From positions 1 to 26,318 of the forward strand of contig JASLMY010000037.1 in assembly GCA_030746295.1 (NCBI GenBank): 26,318 nucleotides of DNA. The letters are read 5' to 3'. Position 1 is the first letter of the stretch. Every line of letters begins with the position of its first letter. The notes beneath the pieces are model-generated. The model did no database searches and had not been told where the DNA came from. It was given only the letters and a program-made list of their open reading frames with translations. The DNA comes from Alphaproteobacteria bacterium. Its GTDB lineage: Bacteria; Pseudomonadota; Alphaproteobacteria; GCA-2731375. A program made the position numbers and the translations under genes. This document shows positions 7,139-14,175 of this stretch, one piece after another.

Positions 7139-8839
7139 ATGCGCCCACGGATATTGTTGTGGCTGGCGGCTTTGTTTGTGCTGCCCGGCGCGGCCGCCGC
7201 CGACGAGCTCGAAATCAACGCCAGCCGGTGCCAGGGCGCCCTCGTCCAACCAGACCGGCGAATTGGTGCCTGTACCTGGTTGCTCGGATCCGGCCGGGCC
7301 GAGCCGGAGTGGCATGCCGCCATCTACCTCAATCGAGGAATAGCCCACGCCGCCAAGGGCGATCACGATCGGGCGATCCGCGATTTCGGCGAATCCCTTC
7401 GTCTGAATCCAGACGATGCCGACACCTTCCTCAGCCGCGGGTTGGCCTATCACCGCAAGGGCGACCACGATCGCGCGATCCGGGATTTCGACGACGTTAT
7501 CCGCCTGAGGCCGGAAGATGCCGACGCCTTCAACAACCGGGGCGTCGCCCACGGCGCCAAGGGCGATCACGACCGCGCGATCCAGGATTATGGCGAGGCC
7601 ATCCGCCTGAAGCCGAGCTTCGCGACCGCATACACCAACCGAGGCAATGCATACGCACGAAAGGACGACCGTAGCCGCGCCATCCGCGACTATAACGAGG
7701 CCATCCGCCTGAAGCCCGACCATGCCGGCGCTTATATCAACCGGGCCCGCTTCTACTACCAGAAGGGCGACCTCGACCCCGCGATTCGCGACTTTGACGA
7801 TGCCATCCGCCTGTGGCCCGACAATGCCGCCGCCTATTATGATCGGGGTACCGCATTCGACGCCAAAGGTGACCCGGACCGCGCCATCCGAGACTTCGAC
7901 GAAGCCATCCGCCTGAAACCGGACTATGCCGACGCCTTCCACAACCGGGGGAACGCTTACGCAGGCAAGGGCTACCAGGATCGTGCGATCCGAGACTTCG
8001 ACGAAGCCATCCGACTCGAGCCGCGCCATGCCGGCGCCTTGACCAGTCGCGGGGCCGCCCACGGCCGAAAGGGCGACCACGACCGTGCGATCCGGGACTC
8101 CGACGAAGCCATCCGCCTTCAGCCGAGCAACGCGGACGCCTTCTACAATCGAGGCACCTCTTATCAACACATGGGGAATCTCGACCGCGCAATCCGTGAC
8201 TTCGACGAAGTCATCCGTCTCAGGCCCGGCTACGCGGCGGCGTACAGCAACCGGGGCAACATCCACGACGACAAGGGCGACCACGACCGTGCGATCCGGG
8301 ACTTCGACGAGGCCATCCGCCTGAGGCCGGGCCATCCGTCCGCGTATTTCAACCGAGGAAGCACCTATTACAAGAAGGGCGCTTATGATCGCGCGATCCG
8401 GGACTTCGACGTAGCTATCCGCCTGGAGCCCGGCGATGGCGGCGCTTTTCACAACCGGGGCAACGCCCACGAGCTCAAGGGCAACCTCGAGCAGGCAGTC
8501 CAAGACTACAACGAAGCCATCCGTCTGACGCCGGCCGACGCCAAGGCCTACAACCGGCTCGCATGGCTTCACGCGACGGTGCCCGAGGGGCGTTTCCGCG
8601 ACGGCGAGAAAGCGCTTCGCCTGGCACGGAAGGCGATGGCTTTGCAGGCCAGCACGACCCATCGCGAGACGCTGGCCGCCGCCTATGCGGCAGCCGGGCA
8701 ATTCGCCGATGCCGTTGCCGAGCAGGAGCACGTCGTCGACACGCTGTTCCAGGAAGGCGCATCGCTTACCAGAGTTGCGAAATCCGTGTCCAGGCGCGAC
8801 CTCTTTCGCCGCGGTCAGCCGCTCCGGCGGAAACGGTAG
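7139..8839 (+). CDS. Exported TPR repeat protein, paralogue 2 (12 regular repeats)
   Basis: This 566-aa protein has a signal peptide (MRPRILLWLAALFVLPGAAA) and is predicted periplasmic. C31 and C45 sit in the same short N-terminal region as in its neighbours (RIGACTWLLGSGR). Residues 60-467 are twelve uninterrupted 34-residue TPR units, strikingly uniform around GDHDRAIRDFDEAIRLRP. Two degenerate C-terminal units follow (YNRLAWLHATVPEGRFRDG and RETLAAAYAAAGQFADA), then a basic tail ending RRKR. Twelve units are enough for one and a half superhelical turns, giving a large binding groove. The start at 7139 follows GGAG and matches the paralogues; an upstream in-frame TTG at 7088 lies inside the promoter. 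The protein family is sure; the ligand or partner is unknown. Confidence 0.93.
   Translation: MRPRILLWLAALFVLPGAAAADELEINASRCQGALVQPDRRIGACTWLLGSGRAEPEWHAAIYLNRGIAHAAKGDHDRAIRDFGESLRLNPDDADTFLSRGLAYHRKGDHDRAIRDFDDVIRLRPEDADAFNNRGVAHGAKGDHDRAIQDYGEAIRLKPSFATAYTNRGNAYARKDDRSRAIRDYNEAIRLKPDHAGAYINRARFYYQKGDLDPAIRDFDDAIRLWPDNAAAYYDRGTAFDAKGDPDRAIRDFDEAIRLKPDYADAFHNRGNAYAGKGYQDRAIRDFDEAIRLEPRHAGALTSRGAAHGRKGDHDRAIRDSDEAIRLQPSNADAFYNRGTSYQHMGNLDRAIRDFDEVIRLRPGYAAAYSNRGNIHDDKGDHDRAIRDFDEAIRLRPGHPSAYFNRGSTYYKKGAYDRAIRDFDVAIRLEPGDGGAFHNRGNAHELKGNLEQAVQDYNEAIRLTPADAKAYNRLAWLHATVPEGRFRDGEKALRLARKAMALQASTTHRETLAAAYAAAGQFADAVAEQEHVVDTLFQEGASLTRVAKSVSRRDLFRRGQPLRRKR
7316..8539 (+). repeat. Twelve tandem 102-base repeats encoding TPR units
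   Basis: The repeats keep an exact 102-base period over 1224 bases without indels. The helix-B part is most conserved at DNA level (gaccgcgcgatccgggactt and close variants), while the first third of each unit varies. Such uniform DNA repeats favour unequal crossing over, so repeat number may differ between strains. It is coding sequence, not a CRISPR array. Confidence 0.85.
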
Positions 8840-8907
8840 GTGTGGACTGCCGCCGGGACACGCGATCCGCCGCACCACGAGTAGGGGCTTTGGCCGATAA
8901 TCCACGC

Positions 8908-8999
8908 GGCGGCACCAGCACTGTCGCTCTTGAGTTCACCTGGCGAACATAGCCCAGCCCCGTGCCCTGCTTGATTGCGCGTCCGGCGGCACCCATACT
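8908..8999 (+). promoter_or_regulatory. Promoter of TPR paralogue 3 (TTGATT-17-CATACT) with conserved upstream block
   Basis: TTGATT at 8971-8976 and CATACT at 8994-8999 are separated by 17 bases, with 22 bases to the ATG at 9022. GGCGGCAC at 8908-8915 lies 63 bases before the -35. All distances equal those before paralogue 2, while most of the bases between differ. That pattern is what selection on a promoter would leave after duplication. Confidence 0.6.
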
Positions 9000-9021
9000 G
9001 ATTCGAGCCCTGGAGGGTCTC

Positions 9022-10590
9022 ATGCGCGCACGCATCTTTCTGTGGTTGACGGCGCTGCTTCTGTTCTCGGGCGCGGCGGCCGCCGGCGAGCTCGAAACCA
9101 ACATAGCCTTGTGCGATGGTGGCACGAACGATTCGGACGAGCGGATCGTCGCCTGCACCTGGTTGCTCGATTCCGGGCGGTTACAACCGTCGCAGTTGGC
9201 CACCATCTACGCCGACCGTGGAAAGACTCGGGGAGAGAAGAAAGAGTTCGACGGCGCCATTCGGGACCTTGATGAAGCCGTCCGGCTGACGCCGGATAAT
9301 GCCGAGTTCTACTATCTGCGCGGGAGCCTTCATGAGCAAAGGGGCAACTATTTTGAGGATAAAGTCTTCAATTACGATACGATGAGCGACCACCGCGCGA
9401 TAAGCGACTACCACCGCGCGATAAGCGACTACGACCGCGAGATACTCGACTATGAGCACGGTGCTCGTTTAGACCCCAACACATGGCGCGCTGACCGTTA
9501 CCGGTCGTTTGCCAATGACGCCAAGAGTTATCGCGACGCAGTTCTTCAGGAGCTAGAGCAGGCCACCGCAAGAGCGAGAATGTCGAAGGCCATCGGCCAT
9601 CTCGAGCGCGGAACGGCCAACTACCTGAGCGGCGACTTCGACGGCGCCATCCGGGAACTCGACGAACTCGTCCGCCTCGGCCTGGTTCTTGCCCAAGCGT
9701 ACCAGATCCGCGGCGGCACCTACAGACGCGTGGGCGCTCACGATCGCGCAATCGAGGACCTCAGCAAGGCCATCGAGCTGGGATCGGGTAAATACGTGGC
9801 CTTTAGCTACTGGTTTCGTGGCGTCGCCTACGGCGACAAGGGCGACTACGAGCGCGAGATCGAGGACTATGACGCGGCCATCGAACGGATGCCGAACTTC
9901 GCCGACGCTTACGCCAGCCGCGGCGTCGCCTTCTACCAAATGGGCGAGACCGACCGCGGCCTTCGGGACATCGAGAAGAGCCGCTGGCTGATACGGGAGC
10001 GGCCGAGCCAGGCCGTCACTTTCCCTGAAGGCGATCTCGACGACGCGATCCGGGACTTCGACGCCGCCATCCGCCAGCGGCCGGACGATGCCAAGGCCTA
10101 CCTCAGCCGCGGCAATACGTACCGGCGCAGGGGCGACTTCGACCATGCGGTCCGGGACCTCGATGAGGCCGTCCGTCTCGACCCGGGAAACCCCTTCGCC
10201 CATTTCAGCCGCGGCGCGACCTACGACCACCTCTTCGACGACGCACAGGCGATCCCCAGCTACGAGGAGGCGATCCGCCTGGGACTGAACCGGGCGGTGG
10301 TCTACAACCGTCTCGCCTGGCTCTACGCAACGTCGCGGGACGACAGCCTCCGCGACGGCAAGAAGGCCGTGCGCCTGGCCAAGAAGGCCATAGCGCTGAG
10401 GGACAGCGCTACGCATCGGGAAACCTTGGCCGCCGCCTATGCGGAAGCCGGACGGTTCGACGAAGCCCTGCAAGAGCAGGGCCGCGCCATCGACATGCTG
10501 CGCGCCGAGGACGCCCCGGAGGGCAGCATCGAGAGGGCGACGGCCAGGCGGAGAGACTACCGCGACCGCGAGCCCCAGAGGCGACTTTGA
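9022..10590 (+). CDS. Exported TPR repeat protein, paralogue 3 (divergent repeats)
   Basis: This 522-aa protein has a signal peptide (MRARIFLWLTALLLFSGAAA) and the same N-terminal block with C31 and C45 (ERIVACTWLLDSGRLQP). The repeats are less regular than in paralogue 2. The second unit is expanded by a 21-base tandem repeat and an additional helical segment up to about residue 190. Further units follow, among them RGGTYRRVGAHDRAIEDLSK and RGVAFYQMGETDRGLRDIEK. One unit appears truncated to its second helix (EGDLDDAIRDFDAAIRQRP). The C-terminal block (YNRLAWLYATSRDDSLRDG to QGRAIDML) matches both neighbours. GGAGG precedes the ATG at 9022. It is probably a periplasmic scaffold or adaptor; the partner cannot be read from the sequence. 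Confidence 0.92.
   Translation: MRARIFLWLTALLLFSGAAAAGELETNIALCDGGTNDSDERIVACTWLLDSGRLQPSQLATIYADRGKTRGEKKEFDGAIRDLDEAVRLTPDNAEFYYLRGSLHEQRGNYFEDKVFNYDTMSDHRAISDYHRAISDYDREILDYEHGARLDPNTWRADRYRSFANDAKSYRDAVLQELEQATARARMSKAIGHLERGTANYLSGDFDGAIRELDELVRLGLVLAQAYQIRGGTYRRVGAHDRAIEDLSKAIELGSGKYVAFSYWFRGVAYGDKGDYEREIEDYDAAIERMPNFADAYASRGVAFYQMGETDRGLRDIEKSRWLIRERPSQAVTFPEGDLDDAIRDFDAAIRQRPDDAKAYLSRGNTYRRRGDFDHAVRDLDEAVRLDPGNPFAHFSRGATYDHLFDDAQAIPSYEEAIRLGLNRAVVYNRLAWLYATSRDDSLRDGKKAVRLAKKAIALRDSATHRETLAAAYAEAGRFDEALQEQGRAIDMLRAEDAPEGSIERATARRRDYRDREPQRRL
9391..9453 (+). repeat. Three 21-base tandem repeats inside TPR paralogue 3
   Basis: Two identical 21-base copies (9391-9411, 9412-9432) are followed by a diverged third (9433-9453). 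They encode HRAISDY, HRAISDY and DREILDY, a seven-residue period compatible with an extended or coiled helix. The insertion lies within the second TPR unit and is absent from the paralogues. Confidence 0.8.
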
Positions 10591-10644
10591 TAGTCTGCAC
10601 GGAGTTCGCACCCGCGCGCAGGCGCGCCGAGCAGCGACGTCGGC

Positions 10645-11535
10645 TCAAGCCGCGCCTGGCGGTGTCGCGACGCAGTCCGCGTAGGCGTGGCGCTTGCTGA
10701 TCAGGCCGGCGGCGAGGAAGACGTCGAGGGCAACGTCGTATGACTCTTCCGTGATCCGAGTTTCCGGGTTCCAGGTGCCGAGCTGCTGGTAGAAGGCGAT
10801 CGTGCTGCTCAGCACTTCCCTATCGACGCCGTCGAAATAGTCGGCTTCCGCCGCCGCGATCTCGGCGGCCGGGATTTCGCCGAGGCGCTGGCGTGCCTTG
10901 GCATAGGCGCGCATGAAGGCGGCGGCCATTTCGGTCTCGAGCCATGGCCATGTCGCGGCCAGGCTGGAAAAGGCGATCGGGCCAATGGCCTCGCCGACGG
11001 ACGCGACCACATGAGCGACCCCGTCGTGCTCCAACTGCTGCGGGCCCGGGCCCTGCAGGTGGACGTAAGATCCCTGGCCGGCACGGAAGGCCGCGTTCAT
11101 GTCGGCGACGCCGCCGGCATCGATCGCCTGGATCGTGTCGTAGTCGAGGCCCATCTTGGCCGCCGCGTACTTGAACATGGCGAGCGGCTGGGCACCGTGG
11201 TCGACCAGGACTTCCGCGCCTGCAAGCTTGTCCCAGGCGAAATCCGGGTCGGCCTCGCGGCCGGCGAGGAAGAAGCCGTCACGCTCGTTGATCTGGGCGA
11301 AGTGGACCAAGGGGGGCGTCTCGCCCTTCTCGAGCCAGCCCCAGCTCCGCGAGACGGCGAGCTGGGAGAGGTGCATCGCGCCGCCCGTCAGATTTGCGGC
11401 GACGTCTTCGGGCGCCTTCGCCACGGTATAGGTCGGCTCCAACCCCTCCTCTTCCAGGAAACCGCCGGCGATGGTGTAGATCAGCGGCGTGTAGAAGGCC
11501 GAGTGGCGCGCCGCCATGATGTTGATCTGAGCCAT
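10645..11535 (-). CDS. NMT1/THI5-like substrate-binding protein without signal peptide
   Basis: This 296-aa protein resembles the type-2 periplasmic-binding fold of nitrate/sulfonate/taurine and THI5/NMT1-like proteins. It has an early RHSAFYTPLIYTIAGGFLEEEGLEPTY segment, a two-lobed pattern with LAGAEVLVDHGAQPLAMFKY in the middle and an amphipathic helical C-terminus. Unlike transport-binding proteins it begins directly with the first beta strand (MAQINIMAARHS), so it is predicted cytoplasmic. No permease or ATPase gene is adjacent. The start is well supported: AGGAGGGG lies about 8 bases upstream and overlaps the 12-base gap after the cyclase. It is the last gene of a three-gene operon. It could bind a small metabolite for the neighbouring enzymes or be a pyrimidine-synthase-like enzyme; neither is shown. 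Confidence 0.8.
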   Translation of the reverse strand: MAQINIMAARHSAFYTPLIYTIAGGFLEEEGLEPTYTVAKAPEDVAANLTGGAMHLSQLAVSRSWGWLEKGETPPLVHFAQINERDGFFLAGREADPDFAWDKLAGAEVLVDHGAQPLAMFKYAAAKMGLDYDTIQAIDAGGVADMNAAFRAGQGSYVHLQGPGPQQLEHDGVAHVVASVGEAIGPIAFSSLAATWPWLETEMAAAFMRAYAKARQRLGEIPAAEIAAAEADYFDGVDREVLSSTIAFYQQLGTWNPETRITEESYDVALDVFLAAGLISKRHAYADCVATPPGAA

Positions 11536-11547
11536 TTCGGTCCCCTC

Positions 11548-12450
11548 CTAGACCAGCGCCACCGGGCGGACCGGCGAGCCGGTGGCGCCCTTGAACTTCA
11601 CCGGCAGCAGGATGAAGCAGAAGCTGGCGACGCCGTCGGCCACGAGCGCGTCCATCACCAGGTTCTCGATCAGGTAGACGCCGGCATCCACGAGGCAGTG
11701 CTGGTGCACCGGCATCATGATCTCGGGATGGTTGGTGCCGGGCAGGACCTCCACCGCCATATTGTCGACGCCGATCGCGACCACGTCTTGCCCCGTCAGC
11801 CACTCTGCCGTGGCGAGGTCGATGCCGGGCTCGCCGGCGACGTACTTGGCGTTGTCCTTCATGAAGTGGCGGCCCCAGCCGGTCTGGATACAGATGACGT
11901 CGCCGGCCTGGGGTGCGACGCCGGCGGCATCGAAGGCGCGGGCGAGATCGTCCTGGGTCACCGCCCGCCCCGCCTCCAGATACTCGCCGCCGTCGAGGCC
12001 CGAGACATCGACGCAGAGGCCACGGGTGATGATCGGCGGTGCCTGCTCGATGCCGAGGTTGAGGAGGCCCCAGTCGCCGACGGTCTCATCGACGCTGTAG
12101 CCGCCGTGCAGGCGGTCGCCGTCGGAGAAGTGGCCCAGCGCGTCGATGTGGGTGCCGACGTGGACCGTCATCTCGATCCGCTCCAGGTTGGCGCCGGCCT
12201 CGTTGGTCGCACCCAGGCTCTGCCGGTAGCGGATGTTGTTCTTCGAGGTGACCGACGAGGTGATGACGTACGGCAATTGCGAGGGCTCGATCCGGGGCGC
12301 GCCCATCTCGATGACGTGGCTCATCTCGTAGATCTTGCCCTCGTTGACCGAGCCGAGCGCGGCCAGCGTCCGCTCTGCCGTCAACAGGTGCCCGGCGCCG
12401 AACTGGTCGCCCCGCCCCCAGCGGCCGTGGTCGTGGATGCAGTTGGTCAT
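11548..12450 (-). CDS. Cyclase family protein (kynurenine formamidase-like metal hydrolase)
   Basis: This 300-aa protein belongs to the putative cyclase family (PF04199), which includes KynB-type arylformamidases and isatin hydrolases. The metal-binding signature is VHVGTHIDALGHF with H97, H101, D103 and H107; a further conserved region is GDVICIQTGWGRHF. The C-terminal CFILLPVKFKGATGSPVRPVAL is typical of the family and closes the active site. It is longer than KynB (about 210 aa), so kynurenine formamidase itself is unlikely; hydrolysis of an amide or lactone-like substrate is the best guess. It sits between a glutathione transferase (19-base gap) and a binding-protein-like gene (12-base gap) on the same strand, so these form one operon. 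It is probably cytoplasmic, with no signal peptide. Confidence 0.9.
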   Translation of the reverse strand: MTNCIHDHGRWGRGDQFGAGHLLTAERTLAALGSVNEGKIYEMSHVIEMGAPRIEPSQLPYVITSSVTSKNNIRYRQSLGATNEAGANLERIEMTVHVGTHIDALGHFSDGDRLHGGYSVDETVGDWGLLNLGIEQAPPIITRGLCVDVSGLDGGEYLEAGRAVTQDDLARAFDAAGVAPQAGDVICIQTGWGRHFMKDNAKYVAGEPGIDLATAEWLTGQDVVAIGVDNMAVEVLPGTNHPEIMMPVHQHCLVDAGVYLIENLVMDALVADGVASFCFILLPVKFKGATGSPVRPVALV

Positions 12451-12469
12451 GAGCCGGCCCTCCCCGCCG

Positions 12470-13156
12470 TCAGCGCCGCCGATACTGCTCTTGGCCGAAG
12501 AGGTTGGACCAGCTTTCCTTGGTGAAGGTGCCGGCCTTGTCCTCCAGCTTCGCCATGTCCTCCGAAACCGCCGGCCTGGCCGCGATCTCGGCGAACCAAC
12601 GCATGACGTTGGGGAAGTTCTCTATGTCCTGGCCCTGGCGCTGGTAGAGGCGGCACCAGGGGAAGATCGCCATGTCGGCGATGGAATAGTCGCCGGCGAC
12701 GAAACGGTGCTCCGAAAGGCGGCTGTCGAGGACGCCATAGAGGCGGCTGGCCTCGTGCGTGTAGCGGTCCATCGCGTATTTGATCCGCTCGGGCGCGTAT
12801 TTGTTGAAGTGGTGTGCCTGGCCCAGCATCGGCCCGAAGCCGCCCATCTGCCACATGAGCCACTCCATCACCAGCGTGCGTGCGCGCGGCTCGGTCGGCA
12901 GGAAACGCCCGGTCTTCTCTGCCAGGTAGAAGAGGATGGCGCCGGACTCGAAGACGCTGATCGGCTCGCCGCCGGGGCCGTCGTGGTCCAGGATCGCCGG
13001 GATCTTGTTGTTCGGGCTGATCGCCAGGAACTTCGCGTCGAACTGCTCGCCCTCGCCGAGGCTGATCCAGTGCTCGGCGTATTCCAGCCCGCACTCCTCC
13101 AGCATGATGTGTATTTTCTGTCCGTTCGGCGTCGCCGCCGTGTAGAGATCGATCAT
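12470..13156 (-). CDS. yfcG: Glutathione S-transferase, YfcG/YghU nu-class-like disulfide-bond oxidoreductase
   Basis: This 228-aa cytoplasmic protein closely follows the YfcG pattern: MIDLYTAATPNGQKIHIMLE at the N-terminus with the TPNG glutathione loop (residues 9-12), SPNNKIPAI with the cis-proline, FESGAILFYLAEKTGRF, then the all-helical domain with GGFGPMLGQAHHFNKYAPE and NYSIAD-like DYSIADMAIFPW. Proteins of this type use two glutathiones to reduce disulfides or peroxides, with low classic transferase activity. I chose the ATG at 13156 because GGAGG lies 9-12 bases upstream and the family starts MIDLY; an in-frame start at 13177 adds seven residues. It is the first gene of an operon with the cyclase and binding-protein-like genes, and is divergent from mmsB. 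Confidence 0.92.
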   Translation of the reverse strand: MIDLYTAATPNGQKIHIMLEECGLEYAEHWISLGEGEQFDAKFLAISPNNKIPAILDHDGPGGEPISVFESGAILFYLAEKTGRFLPTEPRARTLVMEWLMWQMGGFGPMLGQAHHFNKYAPERIKYAMDRYTHEASRLYGVLDSRLSEHRFVAGDYSIADMAIFPWCRLYQRQGQDIENFPNVMRWFAEIAARPAVSEDMAKLEDKAGTFTKESWSNLFGQEQYRRR

Positions 13157-13191
13157 CGGCCGTTCCTCCCGCGTCAAGCCTGCCCCCTGGC

Positions 13192-13220
13192 TTGGGCTTT
13201 GGCAACAGCACCACTACACT
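13192..13220 (+). promoter_or_regulatory. Candidate sigma-70 promoter of mmsB (CTTGGGC-17-TACACT)
   Basis: TTGGGC at 13192-13197, preceded by C to give the CTTG favoured in alphaproteobacterial -35 boxes, is 17 bases from TACACT at 13215-13220. The ATG of mmsB is 40 bases further. The divergent glutathione transferase must have its own promoter within the same 104-base gap; I could not place it. Confidence 0.5.
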
Positions 13221-13260
13221 GGCCAGAGACGCAAAACAGACGTGCAATGGGAGAGACGTC

Positions 13261-14157
13261 ATGACGACAGTGGGATTCGTCGGCCTAGGCAACATGGGCG
13301 GGCCGATGGCGCGCAACCTGATCAACGCCGGCCACAGCCTCAAGGTCTTCGATCTGGACGAGGACAAGGTGAACATGCTGGTCCAGGCGGGTGCCACCCG
13401 CGCGGAATCGGTCGCCGATGCCGTCGGCGGCGTCGAGATGGTGGTCTCCATGGTGCCGGAAGGGCGCCATGTCAGCGAGGTCTACCTGGGCGAGGGCGGC
13501 GTCATCGCCGCGGCTGACGCCGGCACGCTTCTGATCGACAGCTCCACCATCGACGTCGCCACCGCACAGGCCGTGGCCGCCGCCGCCGCCGAGGCCGGAT
13601 TCGAGATGGTCGACGCCCCGGTCTCGGGCGGGGTCGGCGGCGCCGAAGGGGCGACGCTCACCTGCATGTGCGGTGGCGAGGCCGCGGCCGTCGCCAAGGC
13701 ACGGCCCTTGCTGGAGGGCATGGGCAAGAACATCGTCCATGCCGGCGCCGCGGGGCTCGGCCAAGCCGCCAAGATCTGCAACAACATGCTGGCCGGCATC
13801 TCTTGTGCCGCCGTGGCCGAGGCCTTCGTGTTGGGCGAGCGCCTGGGGCTCGACCATCAGACCCTCTTCGACATCCTGGCGACCTCGTCGGGGCAGACCT
13901 GGTTCATGATGGCGAACTGCCCGGTGCCGGGGCCGGTGCCGGCCGCCACCGTGCATCGCAACTTCGAGCCCGGCTTCATGGCCGCGCTGATGGCCAAGGA
14001 CTTGCGCCTGTCGCAAGCCGCGGCGCGCGACACCAAGGCGGCGACGCCCTTGGGCGCGCAGGCGACGGCGCTCTTCAGCCTCTTGGAGAACGCCGGCTAC
14101 GGCGAGAAGGACTGCGCCGCCGTCATCAAGCTGATCCGGGGCGAGATCGGCGGCTGA
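13261..14157 (+). CDS. mmsB: 3-hydroxyisobutyrate dehydrogenase
   Basis: This 298-aa beta-hydroxyacid dehydrogenase oxidises 3-hydroxyisobutyrate to methylmalonate semialdehyde with NAD in valine breakdown. The NAD site is GFVGLGNMGGPMARNL (residues 5-20), the substrate motif DAPVSGGVGGAEGATLT lies around residue 118, the catalytic lysine is K171 in GQAAKICNN, and FEPGFMAALMAKDL marks the C-terminal dimer domain. Length and motifs fit MmsB better than glyoxylate or tartronate-semialdehyde reductases, though these relatives cannot be fully excluded. The ATG at 13261 follows GGGAGAG; an in-frame start at 13192 lies upstream of the predicted promoter. The other valine-pathway genes (mmsA, enoyl-CoA hydratase) are not adjacent. 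Confidence 0.92.
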   Translation: MTTVGFVGLGNMGGPMARNLINAGHSLKVFDLDEDKVNMLVQAGATRAESVADAVGGVEMVVSMVPEGRHVSEVYLGEGGVIAAADAGTLLIDSSTIDVATAQAVAAAAAEAGFEMVDAPVSGGVGGAEGATLTCMCGGEAAAVAKARPLLEGMGKNIVHAGAAGLGQAAKICNNMLAGISCAAVAEAFVLGERLGLDHQTLFDILATSSGQTWFMMANCPVPGPVPAATVHRNFEPGFMAALMAKDLRLSQAAARDTKAATPLGAQATALFSLLENAGYGEKDCAAVIKLIRGEIGG

Positions 14158-14159
14158 CC

Positions 14160-14175
14160 GGGGGGAAAAGCCCCC
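14160..14175 (+). terminator. Small hairpin between mmsB and the methyltransferase gene
   Basis: Five G (14160-14164) pair with five C (14171-14175) around a GAAAAG loop, just after the mmsB stop. Only TTGT follows, so it is a poor intrinsic terminator. Since the methyltransferase TTG begins at the next base, the stem would hide its G-rich ribosome site, and it may instead dampen translation of that gene. Confidence 0.4.

Noticed and set aside
7316..8539. Regular direct repeats resembling a CRISPR array
   Set aside because: The period is 102 bases, the spacer parts are also related, and the whole stretch is in frame as TPR units; no cas genes are present.
7082..8905. 607-codon minus-strand frame with repeated VEVPDRTVVVALVVV-like units
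   Set aside because: The periodicity is the mirror of the 102-base TPR repeats on the plus strand; no start signal or family features.
10591..10644. GCGCGCAGGCGCGCC inverted-repeat-like sequence between convergent genes as a terminator
   Set aside because: Pairing is short and alternating GC without a T run; chance self-complementarity is likely.
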